Shown: positions 1-9,057, counted from the stretch's first letter. The stretch: DNA of 64,000 nt from Gammaproteobacteria bacterium (GCA_021151835.1 JAGKWO010000001.1:346878-410877), one strand, 5' to 3'. Notes: generated by a model from the letters alone, not told the origin. Program-made: numbers and translations.

Positions 1-216
1 GAGCGCAGGTGGATACAACTTTCCTGCGTCGGTGAAAGGAATAATGACGCTGGTTTCCAAAGCAATGACACAAACCAGTTACTACATTTAGACATTTACG
101 CTATCGGTAGTAGCGAATTGCCGCTGCCGCAGTTGTTTTACAACAACGGCGGCGCTGCGAAAACCAGTTGGAAAAAACCACCAATCAAGCCTCGCGAAGC
201 TCATAGGAGTGAGTAA
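1..216 (+). CDS. 3' end of an unidentified protein (partial)
   Basis: Frame 1 is open from the window edge to a TAA at 214-216, giving about 71 residues of a gene that begins outside the window. The readable C-terminus includes LHLDIYAIGSSELPLPQLFY followed by NNGGAAKTSWKKP and a basic tail, with codon use like the neighbouring genes. The family is not recognised. It converges on, and overlaps by about 30 bases, the OsmC-like gene on the other strand. Frame 2 is also open for about 29 codons, so the frame choice rests on length and composition. Confidence 0.45.
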   Translation, partial: ERRWIQLSCVGERNNDAGFQSNDTNQLLHLDIYAIGSSELPLPQLFYNNGGAAKTSWKKPPIKPREAHRSE

Positions 217-604
217 TTTCAACTCCTCCCGCTTCCAGCATAATTGACGCCGAGCAATATTTGGTCGCCGACAATTCCACCGCGCGTTTAACCTGGGCTT
301 CCTTCAATTCCTTGCCGGTTACCAAAAATTTCATATGGATTTTAGTGAATGGCGATGGCACACCTTCCGCGCGCTCTGCCTCCAACTCGCAACGGCAATC
401 GGTCACTTGCTGGCGAGCCTTGGTCAAAATACTCATTACATCAAATGATGAACAACCACCCAATCCCAATAACAACATTTCCATCGGCCGCACACCGGTA
501 TTGCGACCACCATGATCTGGAGGACCATCCATTAATACGGCGTGGCCGCTACCGGATTCACCCAGAAACTGGGCGCCATCAACCCACTTCACAACTGCTT
601 GCAT
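185..604 (-). CDS. OsmC-family protein (YhfA-like)
   Basis: This 139-residue protein has the two conserved cysteines of the OsmC/Ohr fold, in GLGGCSSFD (about residue 51) and TKYCSASIM (about residue 117). OsmC-family proteins reduce organic peroxides with the cysteine pair. The YhfA subgroup has no firmly assigned substrate, so the function here is inferred. The gene is divergent from crp. Pseudomonas aeruginosa carries an OsmC-like gene beside vfr and trpCDG, so this is old synteny. It ends inside the convergent tail of an unknown gene at 1-216. Confidence 0.85.
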   Translation of the reverse strand: MQAVVKWVDGAQFLGESGSGHAVLMDGPPDHGGRNTGVRPMEMLLLGLGGCSSFDVMSILTKARQQVTDCRCELEAERAEGVPSPFTKIHMKFLVTGKELKEAQVKRAVELSATKYCSASIMLEAGGVEITHSYELREA

Positions 605-881
605 AATTCATCCACCTGGCATTTACCGTTCATTCGAGAAGGCGCGTAGCCTACCATATTAAAAGTGCAAAGCCGAAATGTCGCATTATTCAACATTAAC
701 AGTTAATAAAATCATTTTTTCTAGACAATTCAATTAACTAGGCTTATAACTGCATCACAAATTTTCAGGATGTTACGGCCGCTCTATAGCCGCCGAGCGC
801 CCTTGTCGTCATAATAAATTTCATATGTAAATTAATCATATAAAAATCCTCTCAACCATTACAAAAATCAGGAGCCACACC

Positions 882-1517
882 TTGGTCGCTGTCTCGCTAA
901 CGCCGCACATTAAGAATGTGGAAGAGTTTCTAGTTCATTGTCACCGTCGCCGTTATCCCGCCAAAAGCACCATTATTTACGCGGGCGACAAGAGTGACTC
1001 CCTGTACTACATAGTCAAAGGATCAGTGACCGTACTGATTGAGGATGACGAAGGCCACGAAATGATCGTTGCCTATTTGAACGATGGCGACTTCTTTGGG
1101 GAGATGGGCCTGTTCGACGAAAAAGATTCCCGTAGTGCGTGGGTGCGCGCTAAATCCGAATGTGAAGTTGCTGAAATCAGTTACGCTAAATTCCAGGAAA
1201 TTTCCGAATCCCATCCTGAATTCCTGTTTGCATTGGGCAGCCAGATGGCGCGTCGTTTGCGCGCGACCACACGTAAAGTGGGCGACCTCGCCTTCCTCGA
1301 TGTAACTGGTCGTGTTGCGCGTACACTACTGGAACTTTGCAAAGAACCTGATGCAATGACTCATCCCGATGGTATGCAAATCAAGATTACTCGCCAGGAA
1401 ATTGGTCGTATTGTTGGCTGCTCACGTGAGATGGTTGGTCGCGTACTCAAGACATTGGAAGATCAAGGCCTTGTGTTAGTGAAAGGTAAAACGATGGTAG
1501 TTTACGGCACGCGTTAA
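882..1517 (+). CDS. crp: cAMP receptor protein (CRP/Vfr-type regulator)
   Basis: The 211-residue protein has the CRP length and layout. The N-terminal cyclic-nucleotide domain contains the phosphate-binding cassette FFGEMGLF followed by the SRSAWVRA segment with its conserved Arg and Ser. The C-terminal helix-turn-helix reads TRQEIGRIVGCSREMVGRVL. It should bind cAMP and act as a global activator, as Vfr does in Pseudomonas. The start is a TTG at 882, set by a good AGGAG at 870-874 seven bases upstream; no ATG or GTG lies near it. A rare start codon on a regulator may keep its level down. A cAMP phosphodiesterase (cpdA) lies in the same window at 52350-53132. Confidence 0.95.
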   Translation: MVAVSLTPHIKNVEEFLVHCHRRRYPAKSTIIYAGDKSDSLYYIVKGSVTVLIEDDEGHEMIVAYLNDGDFFGEMGLFDEKDSRSAWVRAKSECEVAEISYAKFQEISESHPEFLFALGSQMARRLRATTRKVGDLAFLDVTGRVARTLLELCKEPDAMTHPDGMQIKITRQEIGRIVGCSREMVGRVLKTLEDQGLVLVKGKTMVVYGTR

Positions 1518-1532
1518 TTGCCTTGACCAGAA

Positions 1533-1571
1533 TAAAAAAATAAAGCCCGCACATGCGAGCTTTATTTTTTG
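1533..1571. terminator. Bidirectional terminator between crp and trpC
   Basis: AAAATAAAGC and GCTTTATTTT flank a CGCA/TGCG inner stem, and T-runs follow on both strands. It sits between the convergent crp and trpC genes and can serve both. Confidence 0.85.
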
Positions 1572-1582
1572 CGCGGAGAAAA

Positions 1583-2380
1583 TCAGGCAAAGAATTCCGC
1601 TAGCGCCTGCCCCGGTTCTGCTGCCCGCATAAACGCTTCGCCAACCAGAAATGCATGCACATTTTTATCGCGCATGGCTTTTACATCTGCCGGAGCGAGA
1701 ATGCCGCTTTCGGTAACGACAATACGGTCATTACCAATTTTATCCAGCAGTTGATAGGTTGTATCCAGTGTTACATCAAACGTATGCAGGTTGCGATTGT
1801 TAATACCGATTAATTTGTTAGGTAATTCCAATGCGATATCCAGTTCACGTTCGTCATGCACTTCTACCAGCACATCCAGGCCGATTTCATGGGCCAGTGA
1901 ATTAAGCTCTTTCAGCTTGGCCGTTTCCAATGCGGAAACAATTAACAGCACGCAATCCGCACCCAACGCACGCGCTTCGTAAATGTGATATTCATCGACC
2001 AGAAAATCCTTGCGGATTACCGGCAAACTCACCGCAGCACGCGCTTGTTGTAGATAACTATCAGCGCCCTGGAAAAAATCCACATCTGTTAATATCGATA
2101 AGCACGCTGCACCACCTTTTTCATAGGAACGCGCAATTTCATCCGGTACAAAATGCTCACGGATAACACCTTTACTGGGCGATGCTTTTTTAATTTCCGC
2201 AATCACTCCGGCTTTACCCTGGGCAAGCTTGGTTTCAATCGCGTTGACAAAGCCACGTGCAGGCAATTGAGCCGCTGCACGGCTTTTTAATTCATCAAGC
2301 GAAACACGCGCTTTGCGTTCAGCGATTTCTTCCCACTTACGGGCGATAATTTTGCGCAATACGGTTGGTGTATCAGACAT
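1583..2380 (-). CDS. trpC: Indole-3-glycerol phosphate synthase
   Basis: This is the fourth gene of the trp operon. The enzyme closes CdRP to indole-3-glycerol phosphate. Family motifs are intact: IAEIKKASPSKG (lysine-rich phosphate and substrate site), VRKDFLVDEYHIYEARALGA, IGINNRNLHTF and VTESGI. An in-frame TTG at 2392 would add four residues (MENS), but the ATG at 2380 begins the usual MSDTP-type N-terminus, giving 265 residues. Monofunctional TrpC (not fused to TrpF) is the Pseudomonas arrangement. The gene starts 33 bases after trpD ends. Confidence 0.96.
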   Translation of the reverse strand: MSDTPTVLRKIIARKWEEIAERKARVSLDELKSRAAAQLPARGFVNAIETKLAQGKAGVIAEIKKASPSKGVIREHFVPDEIARSYEKGGAACLSILTDVDFFQGADSYLQQARAAVSLPVIRKDFLVDEYHIYEARALGADCVLLIVSALETAKLKELNSLAHEIGLDVLVEVHDERELDIALELPNKLIGINNRNLHTFDVTLDTTYQLLDKIGNDRIVVTESGILAPADVKAMRDKNVHAFLVGEAFMRAAEPGQALAEFFA

Positions 2381-2413
2381 GGAATTTTCCAATTAACATT
2401 TATAAAAGTTCGA

Positions 2414-3445
2414 TCATTCAAGATACTGGGTAAACGCCGCCAGCTCGCGAATTTTTTCTCCAGCAAGACTGCTACCGATAGCATCGCGCGCCATTTCCAC
2501 ACCGTCAGACAAGCTGCTGGCAACACCGCTGACATAAATAGCAGCGCCGGCATTAAGCGCGATAATATCCGCCGCTTTTTCAGCGTATTGGCCGCGGCGA
2601 TTACCCAGCGCGTCACGAATTAATAACAGCGAATCTTCCGCATTAGTTACACTCAAACCGATCAGGCTCTTGGATTGCATGCCAAAATCTTCCGGTTTGA
2701 TAATGTATTCACGAATTTCGCCATTTTTTAATTCTGCCACCTGGGTTTCAGTAGCGAGGCTAATTTCGTCCAGCCCATCTTTAGCGTGAACAACCATCAC
2801 ATGCTCACTGCCCAAACGACCGAGAACTTCGGCCATAGGTTTGCACAGCTCACCGTTAAATACACCGATCACCTGGCGTTTTACGTTGGCTGGATTGGTC
2901 ATTGGGCCAAGCATATTAAAAATGGTGCGCATACCCAATTCTTTGCGCGGACCAATGGCGTGGCGCATAGCGCTGTGGTGCGCCGGCGCGAACATAAAAC
3001 CCACACCGATTTCTTTTACGCAACGCGCCACTTGCTCAGAGGTGATATCCAGTTTTATTCCGGCAGCTTCCAATACATCGGCACTGCCAGTAGAGCTGGA
3101 CACCGAACGATTACCGTGTTTGGCAACACGTCCGCCTGCGGCGGCAACAACAAATGCACTCGCGGTAGAAACATTAAACAGATTGGCACCGTCGCCACCG
3201 GTGCCACAGGTGTCCACCAGATAATCAACATCAATACTGACTGGTGTGGCCAATTCGCGCATCACCATCGCCGCACCGGTAATTTCATCGAGCGTCTCGC
3301 TTTTCATCCGCAACGCCACCAGAAAACCGCCAATTTGTGCTGGCGTTGCGCCGCCGGTCATCACCTGGCGCATCACTGAAATCATTTCTTCTGTGGTTAG
3401 ATCCAGCTGCGCAACCAGTTTTGTTAACGCTTGTTTTATATCCAT
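2414..3445 (-). CDS. trpD: Anthranilate phosphoribosyltransferase
   Basis: A 343-residue protein of normal family length. It transfers the phosphoribosyl group of PRPP to anthranilate. The nucleotide and PRPP motifs VDTCGTGGDGANLFNVST and KHGNRSVSSSTGSADVLE are present. It lies between trpG and trpC on the same strand with short gaps (108 and 33 bases), consistent with one transcript. Confidence 0.97.
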   Translation of the reverse strand: MDIKQALTKLVAQLDLTTEEMISVMRQVMTGGATPAQIGGFLVALRMKSETLDEITGAAMVMRELATPVSIDVDYLVDTCGTGGDGANLFNVSTASAFVVAAAGGRVAKHGNRSVSSSTGSADVLEAAGIKLDITSEQVARCVKEIGVGFMFAPAHHSAMRHAIGPRKELGMRTIFNMLGPMTNPANVKRQVIGVFNGELCKPMAEVLGRLGSEHVMVVHAKDGLDEISLATETQVAELKNGEIREYIIKPEDFGMQSKSLIGLSVTNAEDSLLLIRDALGNRRGQYAEKAADIIALNAGAAIYVSGVASSLSDGVEMARDAIGSSLAGEKIRELAAFTQYLE

Positions 3446-3553
3446 TGCCCGTTACCTTTTTTGTTAGTTGCCCGGTCCAGGAACCGGCCTCTAGAGTGTT
3501 GTGTCAGGTTGATTCCAAAGTTTAATAGGCTGTTACTGATTTACTAAATGGTA

Positions 3554-4135
3554 CTAATAAGCTGTTAAAAAATTGCGCAGCATGTCATGGCCATGTTCAG
3601 TCAAAATCGATTCCGGATGAAACTGTACGCCCTCAACGGCGAGGGTTTTGTGTTTCACCCCCATAATTTCGGCCATGCTGCCATCGTCATTTTGTGTCCA
3701 GGCAGTAATTTCCAAACAATCAGGGATGGATTCCTTTTCGATAACCAGTGAATGATAACGCGTGGCCTGGAAGGGATTTTTTAATCCTTTAAACACACCG
3801 GTGTTGTTGTGATACACCGGCGATGTTTTTCCATGCATCACAAAAGGCGCGCGAATCACTTTGCCACCAAATGCCTGGCCAATACTCTGATGCCCGAGGC
3901 AAACACCGAGCAAAGGAATTTTGCCGGCAAATGTTTGGAGCGTTTCAATCGATACGCCCGCCTCATTAGGTGTGCATGGCCCCGGGGAAATAACAATTTT
4001 TTCCGGTGCCAGCGCAGCAATTTCGGCCACCGTGATTTCATCGTTGCGTACGACCTTTATTTCTGCACCCAACTCACCAAAATATTGCACCAGGTTGTAG
4101 GTGAAGGAGTCGTAGTTATCAATCATTAAAATCAT
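3554..4135 (-). CDS. trpG: Anthranilate synthase glutamine amidotransferase subunit (TrpG/PabA)
   Basis: A 193-residue class I glutamine amidotransferase. The triad is visible: Cys in GVCLGHQSIGQAFGG, and His/Glu in VQFHPES. It supplies ammonia to TrpE. Its ATG overlaps the TGA of trpE (ATGA), indicating translational coupling that matches their 1:1 complex. In related bacteria the same subunit can also serve 4-aminodeoxychorismate synthase, so a second role as PabA is possible. Confidence 0.96.
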   Translation of the reverse strand: MILMIDNYDSFTYNLVQYFGELGAEIKVVRNDEITVAEIAALAPEKIVISPGPCTPNEAGVSIETLQTFAGKIPLLGVCLGHQSIGQAFGGKVIRAPFVMHGKTSPVYHNNTGVFKGLKNPFQATRYHSLVIEKESIPDCLEITAWTQNDDGSMAEIMGVKHKTLAVEGVQFHPESILTEHGHDMLRNFLTAY

Positions 4136-5625
4136 TTTGCACCACCTTTTACTGCTGCTTCACCGACCATATCTACCGCTTTGAAAATCGCGCGCGCTTT
4201 ATTCATGGTTTCTTTCCACTCCAACGCAGGAATCGAATCGGCCACTACGCCGGCACCGGCTTGTACATAGAGCTTGCCGTTTTTAATTACCGCCGTACGA
4301 ATCGCAATCGCGGTGTCCATATTGCCGTTCCAGGAAATATAGCCAACAGCGCCACCATAGATACCGCGTTTTTCGCTTTCCAATTCGTCGATAATTTCCA
4401 TCGCACGAATTTTCGGTGCGCCGCTCAAGGTTCCCGCAGGTAATGCCGCACGCAGCACATCCATTGCACGCAAGCCGTCATTCAATTTTCCAGTGACGTT
4501 GGAAGTGATATGCATAACGTGAGAGTAACGTTCTACCACCATTTTATCGGTCAGTTTTACACTGCCCACCTTGGCAACACGGCCCACATCGTTACGCCCC
4601 AAATCAATCAGCATTAAATGCTCGGCAATTTCTTTGGGATCATTGACCAATTCAACTTCCAGGGCTTTATCTTCTTCCACCGTGCGGCCGCGACGGCGGG
4701 TTCCGGCGATGGGACGCACCGTCACTTCACCATCTTCCAGACGCGCAAGAATTTCCGGGCTTGAACCAACTACGTGGTGATCACCCAGATTCATAAAATA
4801 CATATAGGGTGACGGATTCAAATTGCGCAGTGCGCGATAAAGATTGATTGGTTCACCACTAAAATCAATCGACATGCGTTGCGCAACCACCACTTGCATA
4901 GTGTCGCCGGCGAGAATGTAGTCCTTGATTTTATCAACGTAGCGATGGAAATTTTCTTCGCCACAATTAGAAGTAAACAGCGGTTCGCTATTGCCGTTGT
5001 TGCCCAACGATAAAGCGGGCGTTGCTGGTGTTTCGCCGCGCAGTTTTTTCTCCAGTTCATCCAAACGCGCATTGGCTTTGGCAAACGCGTTTTCAATTTC
5101 CGGATTAGCGTGGATCACAAAAATCAATTTGCCGGCGAGATTATCGAACACCAGCACTTCGTCGGAAACGCTCAATAAAATATCCGGGGTGCCAATAACA
5201 TCTTCAGGAGTGCTGGCTTTTAAATGCGGCTCGACATAACGCACGCAATCGTAACCAAAATATCCGACTAATCCGCCGGTAAAACGTGGCAAGCCGGGCA
5301 ATTCCGGTGCGCGGTAACGCTCTTTAAATGCTTCGACAAATGCCAATGCATCTGCACATTGGTGCGTCTCCACAACCTCGCCATCGCGCTCGACAGTGAT
5401 CTTTTCCCCGAATGCTTTCAACACTGTGCGGGCAGGCAAACCGATCATGGAGTAACGCCCCCATTTTTCACCGCCTTGTACAGATTCAAATAAATAGGAA
5501 TAGGGGCCAGCGGCCAGTTTCAGGTAGGAGGATAAGGGGGTATCCAGATCGGCCAATACTTCACGCATGACCGGAATACGGTTATAGCCTTGCGCGGCTA
5601 ATTCGATAAATTGTTCGGAATTCAT
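4132..5625 (-). CDS. trpE: Anthranilate synthase component I
   Basis: The 497-residue chorismate-binding subunit makes anthranilate from chorismate with ammonia from TrpG. Motifs include NPSPYMYF, RPIAGTRRRG and LPAGTLSGAPKIRAMEIIDE. The N-terminal segment with LDTPLSSYLKLA is the usual site of tryptophan feedback binding. An AAAGGT Shine-Dalgarno lies just upstream of the ATG. The gene heads a compact trpE-G-D-C cluster, whereas in Pseudomonas trpE is separated from trpGDC. Confidence 0.97.
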   Translation of the reverse strand: MNSEQFIELAAQGYNRIPVMREVLADLDTPLSSYLKLAAGPYSYLFESVQGGEKWGRYSMIGLPARTVLKAFGEKITVERDGEVVETHQCADALAFVEAFKERYRAPELPGLPRFTGGLVGYFGYDCVRYVEPHLKASTPEDVIGTPDILLSVSDEVLVFDNLAGKLIFVIHANPEIENAFAKANARLDELEKKLRGETPATPALSLGNNGNSEPLFTSNCGEENFHRYVDKIKDYILAGDTMQVVVAQRMSIDFSGEPINLYRALRNLNPSPYMYFMNLGDHHVVGSSPEILARLEDGEVTVRPIAGTRRRGRTVEEDKALEVELVNDPKEIAEHLMLIDLGRNDVGRVAKVGSVKLTDKMVVERYSHVMHITSNVTGKLNDGLRAMDVLRAALPAGTLSGAPKIRAMEIIDELESEKRGIYGGAVGYISWNGNMDTAIAIRTAVIKNGKLYVQAGAGVVADSIPALEWKETMNKARAIFKAVDMVGEAAVKGGAK

Positions 5626-5935
5626 GGCATTACCTTTGGGCTCACCCGGCTCTTGTTTGAAGCGGCAAGCTGTTTCATATTATTGAAATCGGTTCAGGCT
5701 CCCGTTGCGTCCACGACTAACTAAATTTATAGCGCAACAGAGAAAGGCGGACTTTGCTCTGAAACAGGATGTTCCGGCAAAGCGATAGAAACTAGCGACG
5801 CCATCGGGCGACGAGGTGGGTAGCGCACTCTGTAGTGGTGAAAGTTGCGTGTGTCACGAGGAGTTTTCCTGTTTGAACTGAGGGCCAGTGTACTGAATTA
5901 TTCAGCGACTGCCTACCCTCAGTTTAGATCCCGGT
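5626..5935 (-). other. trpE upstream region (310 bp, no gene)
   Basis: The region was read on the trpE strand for a trp leader. No short ORF with tandem Trp codons and no clear terminator hairpin was found. The only structural element is a small palindrome, CTGAATAATTCAG, at about 5895-5907. In Pseudomonas a phosphoglycolate phosphatase gene (gph) lies between rpe and trpE; it is absent here. Confidence 0.5.
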
Positions 5936-6619
5936 TTACCGAACCATAGCCAGTTGTGCGCGCATCTCGGCGATGGTTGCTGCGTAGTCGGGTGAATTGA
6001 AAATCGCTGAACCGGAAACAAATGTGTCGGCCCCTGCTTCGGCAACAGCCCGGATATTATTCACCCCTACCCCGCCATCCACTTCAAGGCGAACAGGCAA
6101 GCCGCTGGCATCAATCAAGGTACGTGCCTCGCGTAATTTATCGAGCACATAAGGGATAAATTTCTGCCCGCCAAAGCCTGGATTCACGGACATCAACAGC
6201 AGCATATCCAGCTTATCCATTACGTATTTAATATTGTCGAGGGAGCTAGCGGGATTAAGGACCAGCCCTGCTTTACAGCCTTTATCTTTAATAAGTTGCA
6301 GGGAGCGATCCACATGGCGCGATGCTTCCGGATGGAAGGTAATAAAAGTCGCCCCGGCATCGGCAAACTGGACGATCAGGTCATCCACCGGCTCGACCAT
6401 TAAATGCACGTCCATGGGTGCGGTGATGCCGTAGTTACGCAAGGCCTTGCATACCATTGGCCCGAGGGTCAGGTTGGGTACATAGTGATTGTCCATTACA
6501 TCGAAATGGATGATATCTGCCCCCGCCGCCAATACCGCATCGACCTCGGCCCCGAGGCGCGCGAAATCGGCAGAAAGAATGGAGGGCGCGATTTTGTAAT
6601 CCCGTTTAAAGTTCTGCAT
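5936..6619 (-). CDS. rpe: Ribulose-phosphate 3-epimerase
   Basis: The 227-residue TIM-barrel enzyme interconverts ribulose-5-phosphate and xylulose-5-phosphate. Metal and active-site motifs are complete: IAPSILSADFARLG, HFDVMDNHYVPNLTLGP, MDVHLMVEP, MSVNPGFGGQKFIP and LEVDGGV. It lies upstream of trpE on the same strand, as in Pseudomonas, but separated by 310 bases. Confidence 0.97.
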   Translation of the reverse strand: MQNFKRDYKIAPSILSADFARLGAEVDAVLAAGADIIHFDVMDNHYVPNLTLGPMVCKALRNYGITAPMDVHLMVEPVDDLIVQFADAGATFITFHPEASRHVDRSLQLIKDKGCKAGLVLNPASSLDNIKYVMDKLDMLLLMSVNPGFGGQKFIPYVLDKLREARTLIDASGLPVRLEVDGGVGVNNIRAVAEAGADTFVSGSAIFNSPDYAATIAEMRAQLAMVR

Positions 6620-6746
6620 AAGCTAAAGTTCTTTGTGAATGTCCCGATATTTGTAGTAGCTGGCGCAGGTTGATATTGATGGAGCGCCATTTATCAGATC
6701 ATTTTACGTGATAAGGTTCATTACCAACACCCGATAAGATGCCAGA

Positions 6747-7877
6747 ATGCAGCCAATCAAGCGTTTAATCCCAATAAAAAGCCTTAATACCTTCATTAAT
6801 TATGCCTGTGTGCTTACTGCGGGTTTGATTTTTAGCCTGGCAGTGGTTGCGCAAGGGCCATCACAGGAACCGCCAAAGGAGCCACCACAGGAACCACCAC
6901 CACAACCTGCCGCAGCAAACGATAATGCCCAATCCAGTACATCTTCTTCGGAAGTCCCGCTTTATGAATCGCGCGCTATGCGCGATAAAACCCTGATCGC
7001 CAATGCCGCCGGGGAACAGGCCCAATGGCTGGATACCGAATATGGCAAGTTGCTGGCGTTTTATCGTCCGACTGAAGCCAAACAAACCCATGGCGTATTG
7101 GTTCTATTCCATTCCGCAGAAGATCCCCAAACCTGGCCTCCAATTCTGGAAAACCTGCGCGCTAACCTGCCCCGTTATGGCTGGGAAACACTGGCGGTAA
7201 CGCTGCCGCAGAAGTACCCGCAACCGGTCCCGGCCCGCGCCAGCTCGGCCAGCGCCAGTTCAACCAGCACTGAGGCAGCCCCCGGTGCTGAAGCACCGGT
7301 ACCCGCAGGAAATACCGAACCTGCAGCAGCCCAGGTTTCATCCTCTTCGTCCTCACAAGTATCCCGAGACACATTGGTTGCCGCTTATGTACAGGCTGCA
7401 CTCCAATTCCTGCAAGACAAAGGTCAATTCAATGCCGTATTTTTAGTCGATAACAGTTCGGCTGACCTGGTATTACAGCAATTGCTGCCACAAATTAAGG
7501 AGAACCCCAAGGACCCGGAAACTATCGATGGCCCGATCCAGGCATTGGTGATTACCAACTTGCAGAGCCAGGAGCAACTTACCACCGCTGAATTAACATC
7601 GATTTTCGCCAACAAACAATTGCCGGTCCTGGACGTATTTTTTAATCCGGATGATGCGGAGCAAGACAAAGCCCGCGATTTGCACCGCGCCGTAGCAATG
7701 CGGCAGAAGCTGGACAACTACATCCAGGCCGCCCTCGACAGCCAGCCCAAAATTGTGGAGACAGACCCGCGCAGTTTTCTCGCCGCGCGAGTGCGCGGCT
7801 TTATGCAAAAGCATGCGAGCGGAACGGAGTTAAAAGGTGCTGACAATAAGAAAACCGAACGGCAAACAACGCCCTAA
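6747..7877 (+). CDS. DUF3530 family exported protein (alpha/beta-hydrolase-like)
   Basis: A 376-residue protein with an N-terminal hydrophobic signal or anchor (about residues 18-36), then a Pro/Glu/Gln-rich stretch, then a DUF3530 domain. Its recognisable parts are SRAMRDKTLIANAAGEQAQW, GVLVLFHSAEDPQTWPPIL and YGWETLAVTLP. A Ser/Ala/Pro-rich insertion (about residues 160-205) splits the domain. The fold is hydrolase-like, but the usual G-x-S-x-G nucleophile is not obvious (VDNSSAD occupies that region), so enzymatic activity is doubtful. The biological role is unknown. Confidence 0.8.
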   Translation: MQPIKRLIPIKSLNTFINYACVLTAGLIFSLAVVAQGPSQEPPKEPPQEPPPQPAAANDNAQSSTSSSEVPLYESRAMRDKTLIANAAGEQAQWLDTEYGKLLAFYRPTEAKQTHGVLVLFHSAEDPQTWPPILENLRANLPRYGWETLAVTLPQKYPQPVPARASSASASSTSTEAAPGAEAPVPAGNTEPAAAQVSSSSSSQVSRDTLVAAYVQAALQFLQDKGQFNAVFLVDNSSADLVLQQLLPQIKENPKDPETIDGPIQALVITNLQSQEQLTTAELTSIFANKQLPVLDVFFNPDDAEQDKARDLHRAVAMRQKLDNYIQAALDSQPKIVETDPRSFLAARVRGFMQKHASGTELKGADNKKTERQTTP

Positions 7878-7879
7878 AG

Positions 7880-8058
7880 AAAAACGGGATCAATCGTGAA
7901 GATTGATCCCGTTTTGTTGATTGCCCATCGTGCGTCCTGCACCGATCGGCGTCTCCCTCTTGCATGACGTTAAAACAGGGCGAGCAAAGAATTAGGCGCT
8001 TCCCTTGACCCTTCGTGGTCAACCTACCTTCCCTGACGACCTCCTTGTTAGAAGCCAT
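7880..8058 (-). ncRNA. Candidate small RNA with repeated GGA motifs (RsmY/Z-like?)
   Basis: On the minus strand a possible promoter (TTGCGA at 8087-8092, 17-base spacer, TTTACT at 8064-8069) is followed by about 180 bases ending in the strong hairpin at 7881-7915. The would-be transcript contains five GGA motifs outside the terminator. One (AGGAC) is in the loop of a GTGC/GCAC hairpin, the preferred presentation for CsrA/RsmA-type proteins. A TTGACC/GGTCAA hairpin is also visible. An ORF overlapping it (ATG at 8058) has no Shine-Dalgarno and reads into the terminator. Promoter and function are inferred; homology to known Rsm RNAs is not established. Confidence 0.35.
7881..7917. terminator. 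Strong terminator after the DUF3530 gene, shared with a minus-strand RNA
   Basis: A perfect 15-bp stem (AAAACGGGATCAATC with its complement) with a five-base loop. The longer T-run is on the minus strand (GTTTTTC), so it is at least as good a terminator for a transcript entering from about 8058 as for the DUF3530 gene. Confidence 0.88.
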
Positions 8059-8118
8059 TGTCTAGTAAAGGCGTTTACGACGATAGTCGCAAAACTCGAT
8101 GAATTTTGTAGGAAATTC

Positions 8119-8142
8119 GCCATTACCATTGTGGTAATTGCC
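8119..8142. promoter_or_regulatory. Inverted repeat, possible operator
   Basis: GC-ATTACC and GGTAAT-GC arms flank the five-base spacer ATTGT (arms at 8122-8127 and 8133-8138). It lies about 30 bases upstream of the candidate -35 of the small RNA and also within 80 bases of the 3' end of the DTW gene. It resembles a dimeric regulator site. No known consensus was matched; it is not the TGTAAG-N6-CTTACA GacA site. Confidence 0.35.
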
Positions 8143-8194
8143 TTATAACCAGACCGCCATAGCGGCAACCCGGAGAGTACTAACCGATCCAACC

Positions 8195-8935
8195 TTACTC
8201 ACCAATTACCTGCGCAAGGCGCGTATGCAACTCACCTTCCTGTGGTGGTACACATGCTCGGGTGGCCAGGTAATGCAGATTAAATAATTGAAAATAATCC
8301 AGCAGCACTTCACTTGCGGTGAGCTCATTGGCCATTTGCAAACAGAGCGCTGCCGCTTCTGCGGTGGATAAATAATTATCCTGGTGCGATTTGCGCACGG
8401 CATAACCACGCCCGTCAGTTTCGGGTAATACAACGCAGGAAAATGCATCCAGCCAGCGGCTTAAATGAAACATACGGCCACTTTGCTTCCAGGTTCCATC
8501 GAGCAAAATAAACGTATTGATTCGCGCATCAACCGGTAATTCGCTGACCAGTTCGCGCGAATTTTCTGCAGCTTCATTGGCCTCTTCAGGAAACACAATC
8601 AGGCAACGCCGTTGCGGGTCGCGCAATAATTTCATCAACGCTTCATCGGGTTCAGTGCGGCTCCAGCAAAACACATGGGTATGTGCCGGCAATACATCGG
8701 CAATTAAACGGCCGGTGTTTGTCGGTTTTAATACTTCATCGCGGTGCATCAACAGAATAAATTCACAGCGGACTGCCAATGTTGGTCGCCACCGGCAAAT
8801 GCAGGCATAAGCCGCGAGTTGGCAATCTTCACAGCGAATGACTGATTTGCCGCGCGCCAGGAATTCGCGCGTTGCTTCAGCAAGGCGGCGGGAACGAAGG
8901 GATAGAAACTGGTTTCGATGGATGGTGTTAGTCAT
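8195..8935 (-). CDS. DTW-domain tRNA-uridine aminocarboxypropyltransferase
   Basis: The 246-residue protein has the DTW-family hallmarks: an N-terminal cysteine cluster (CEDCQLAAYACIC, zinc-binding in the family), LLMHRDEVLKPTNTGRL, and the DGTWKQSGRM motif that gives the family its name. A C-terminal STAEAAALCL segment follows. Members such as E. coli TapT install acp3U in tRNA from S-adenosylmethionine. TapT- and TapB-type assignment cannot be separated here. It is divergent from dapE, with short spacing. Confidence 0.85.
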   Translation of the reverse strand: MTNTIHRNQFLSLRSRRLAEATREFLARGKSVIRCEDCQLAAYACICRWRPTLAVRCEFILLMHRDEVLKPTNTGRLIADVLPAHTHVFCWSRTEPDEALMKLLRDPQRRCLIVFPEEANEAAENSRELVSELPVDARINTFILLDGTWKQSGRMFHLSRWLDAFSCVVLPETDGRGYAVRKSHQDNYLSTAEAAALCLQMANELTASEVLLDYFQLFNLHYLATRACVPPQEGELHTRLAQVIGE

Positions 8936-9057
8936 AAATCCGGAGCAAAGCGGTGAAAACGCGCATTATCGGCCAAGCGCGAAGTAAAAGCATCTCGCAA
9001 CGCCTGCAAAAAAATCGCGTAGAATTGGCGGCAGTTTTTTTGACTTCGGATACCATC

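Noticed and set aside
7801..8058. 85-codon minus-strand ORF covering the candidate small RNA
   Set aside because: No Shine-Dalgarno; runs through the terminator and antisense to the end of the DUF3530 gene. A short true peptide cannot be fully excluded.
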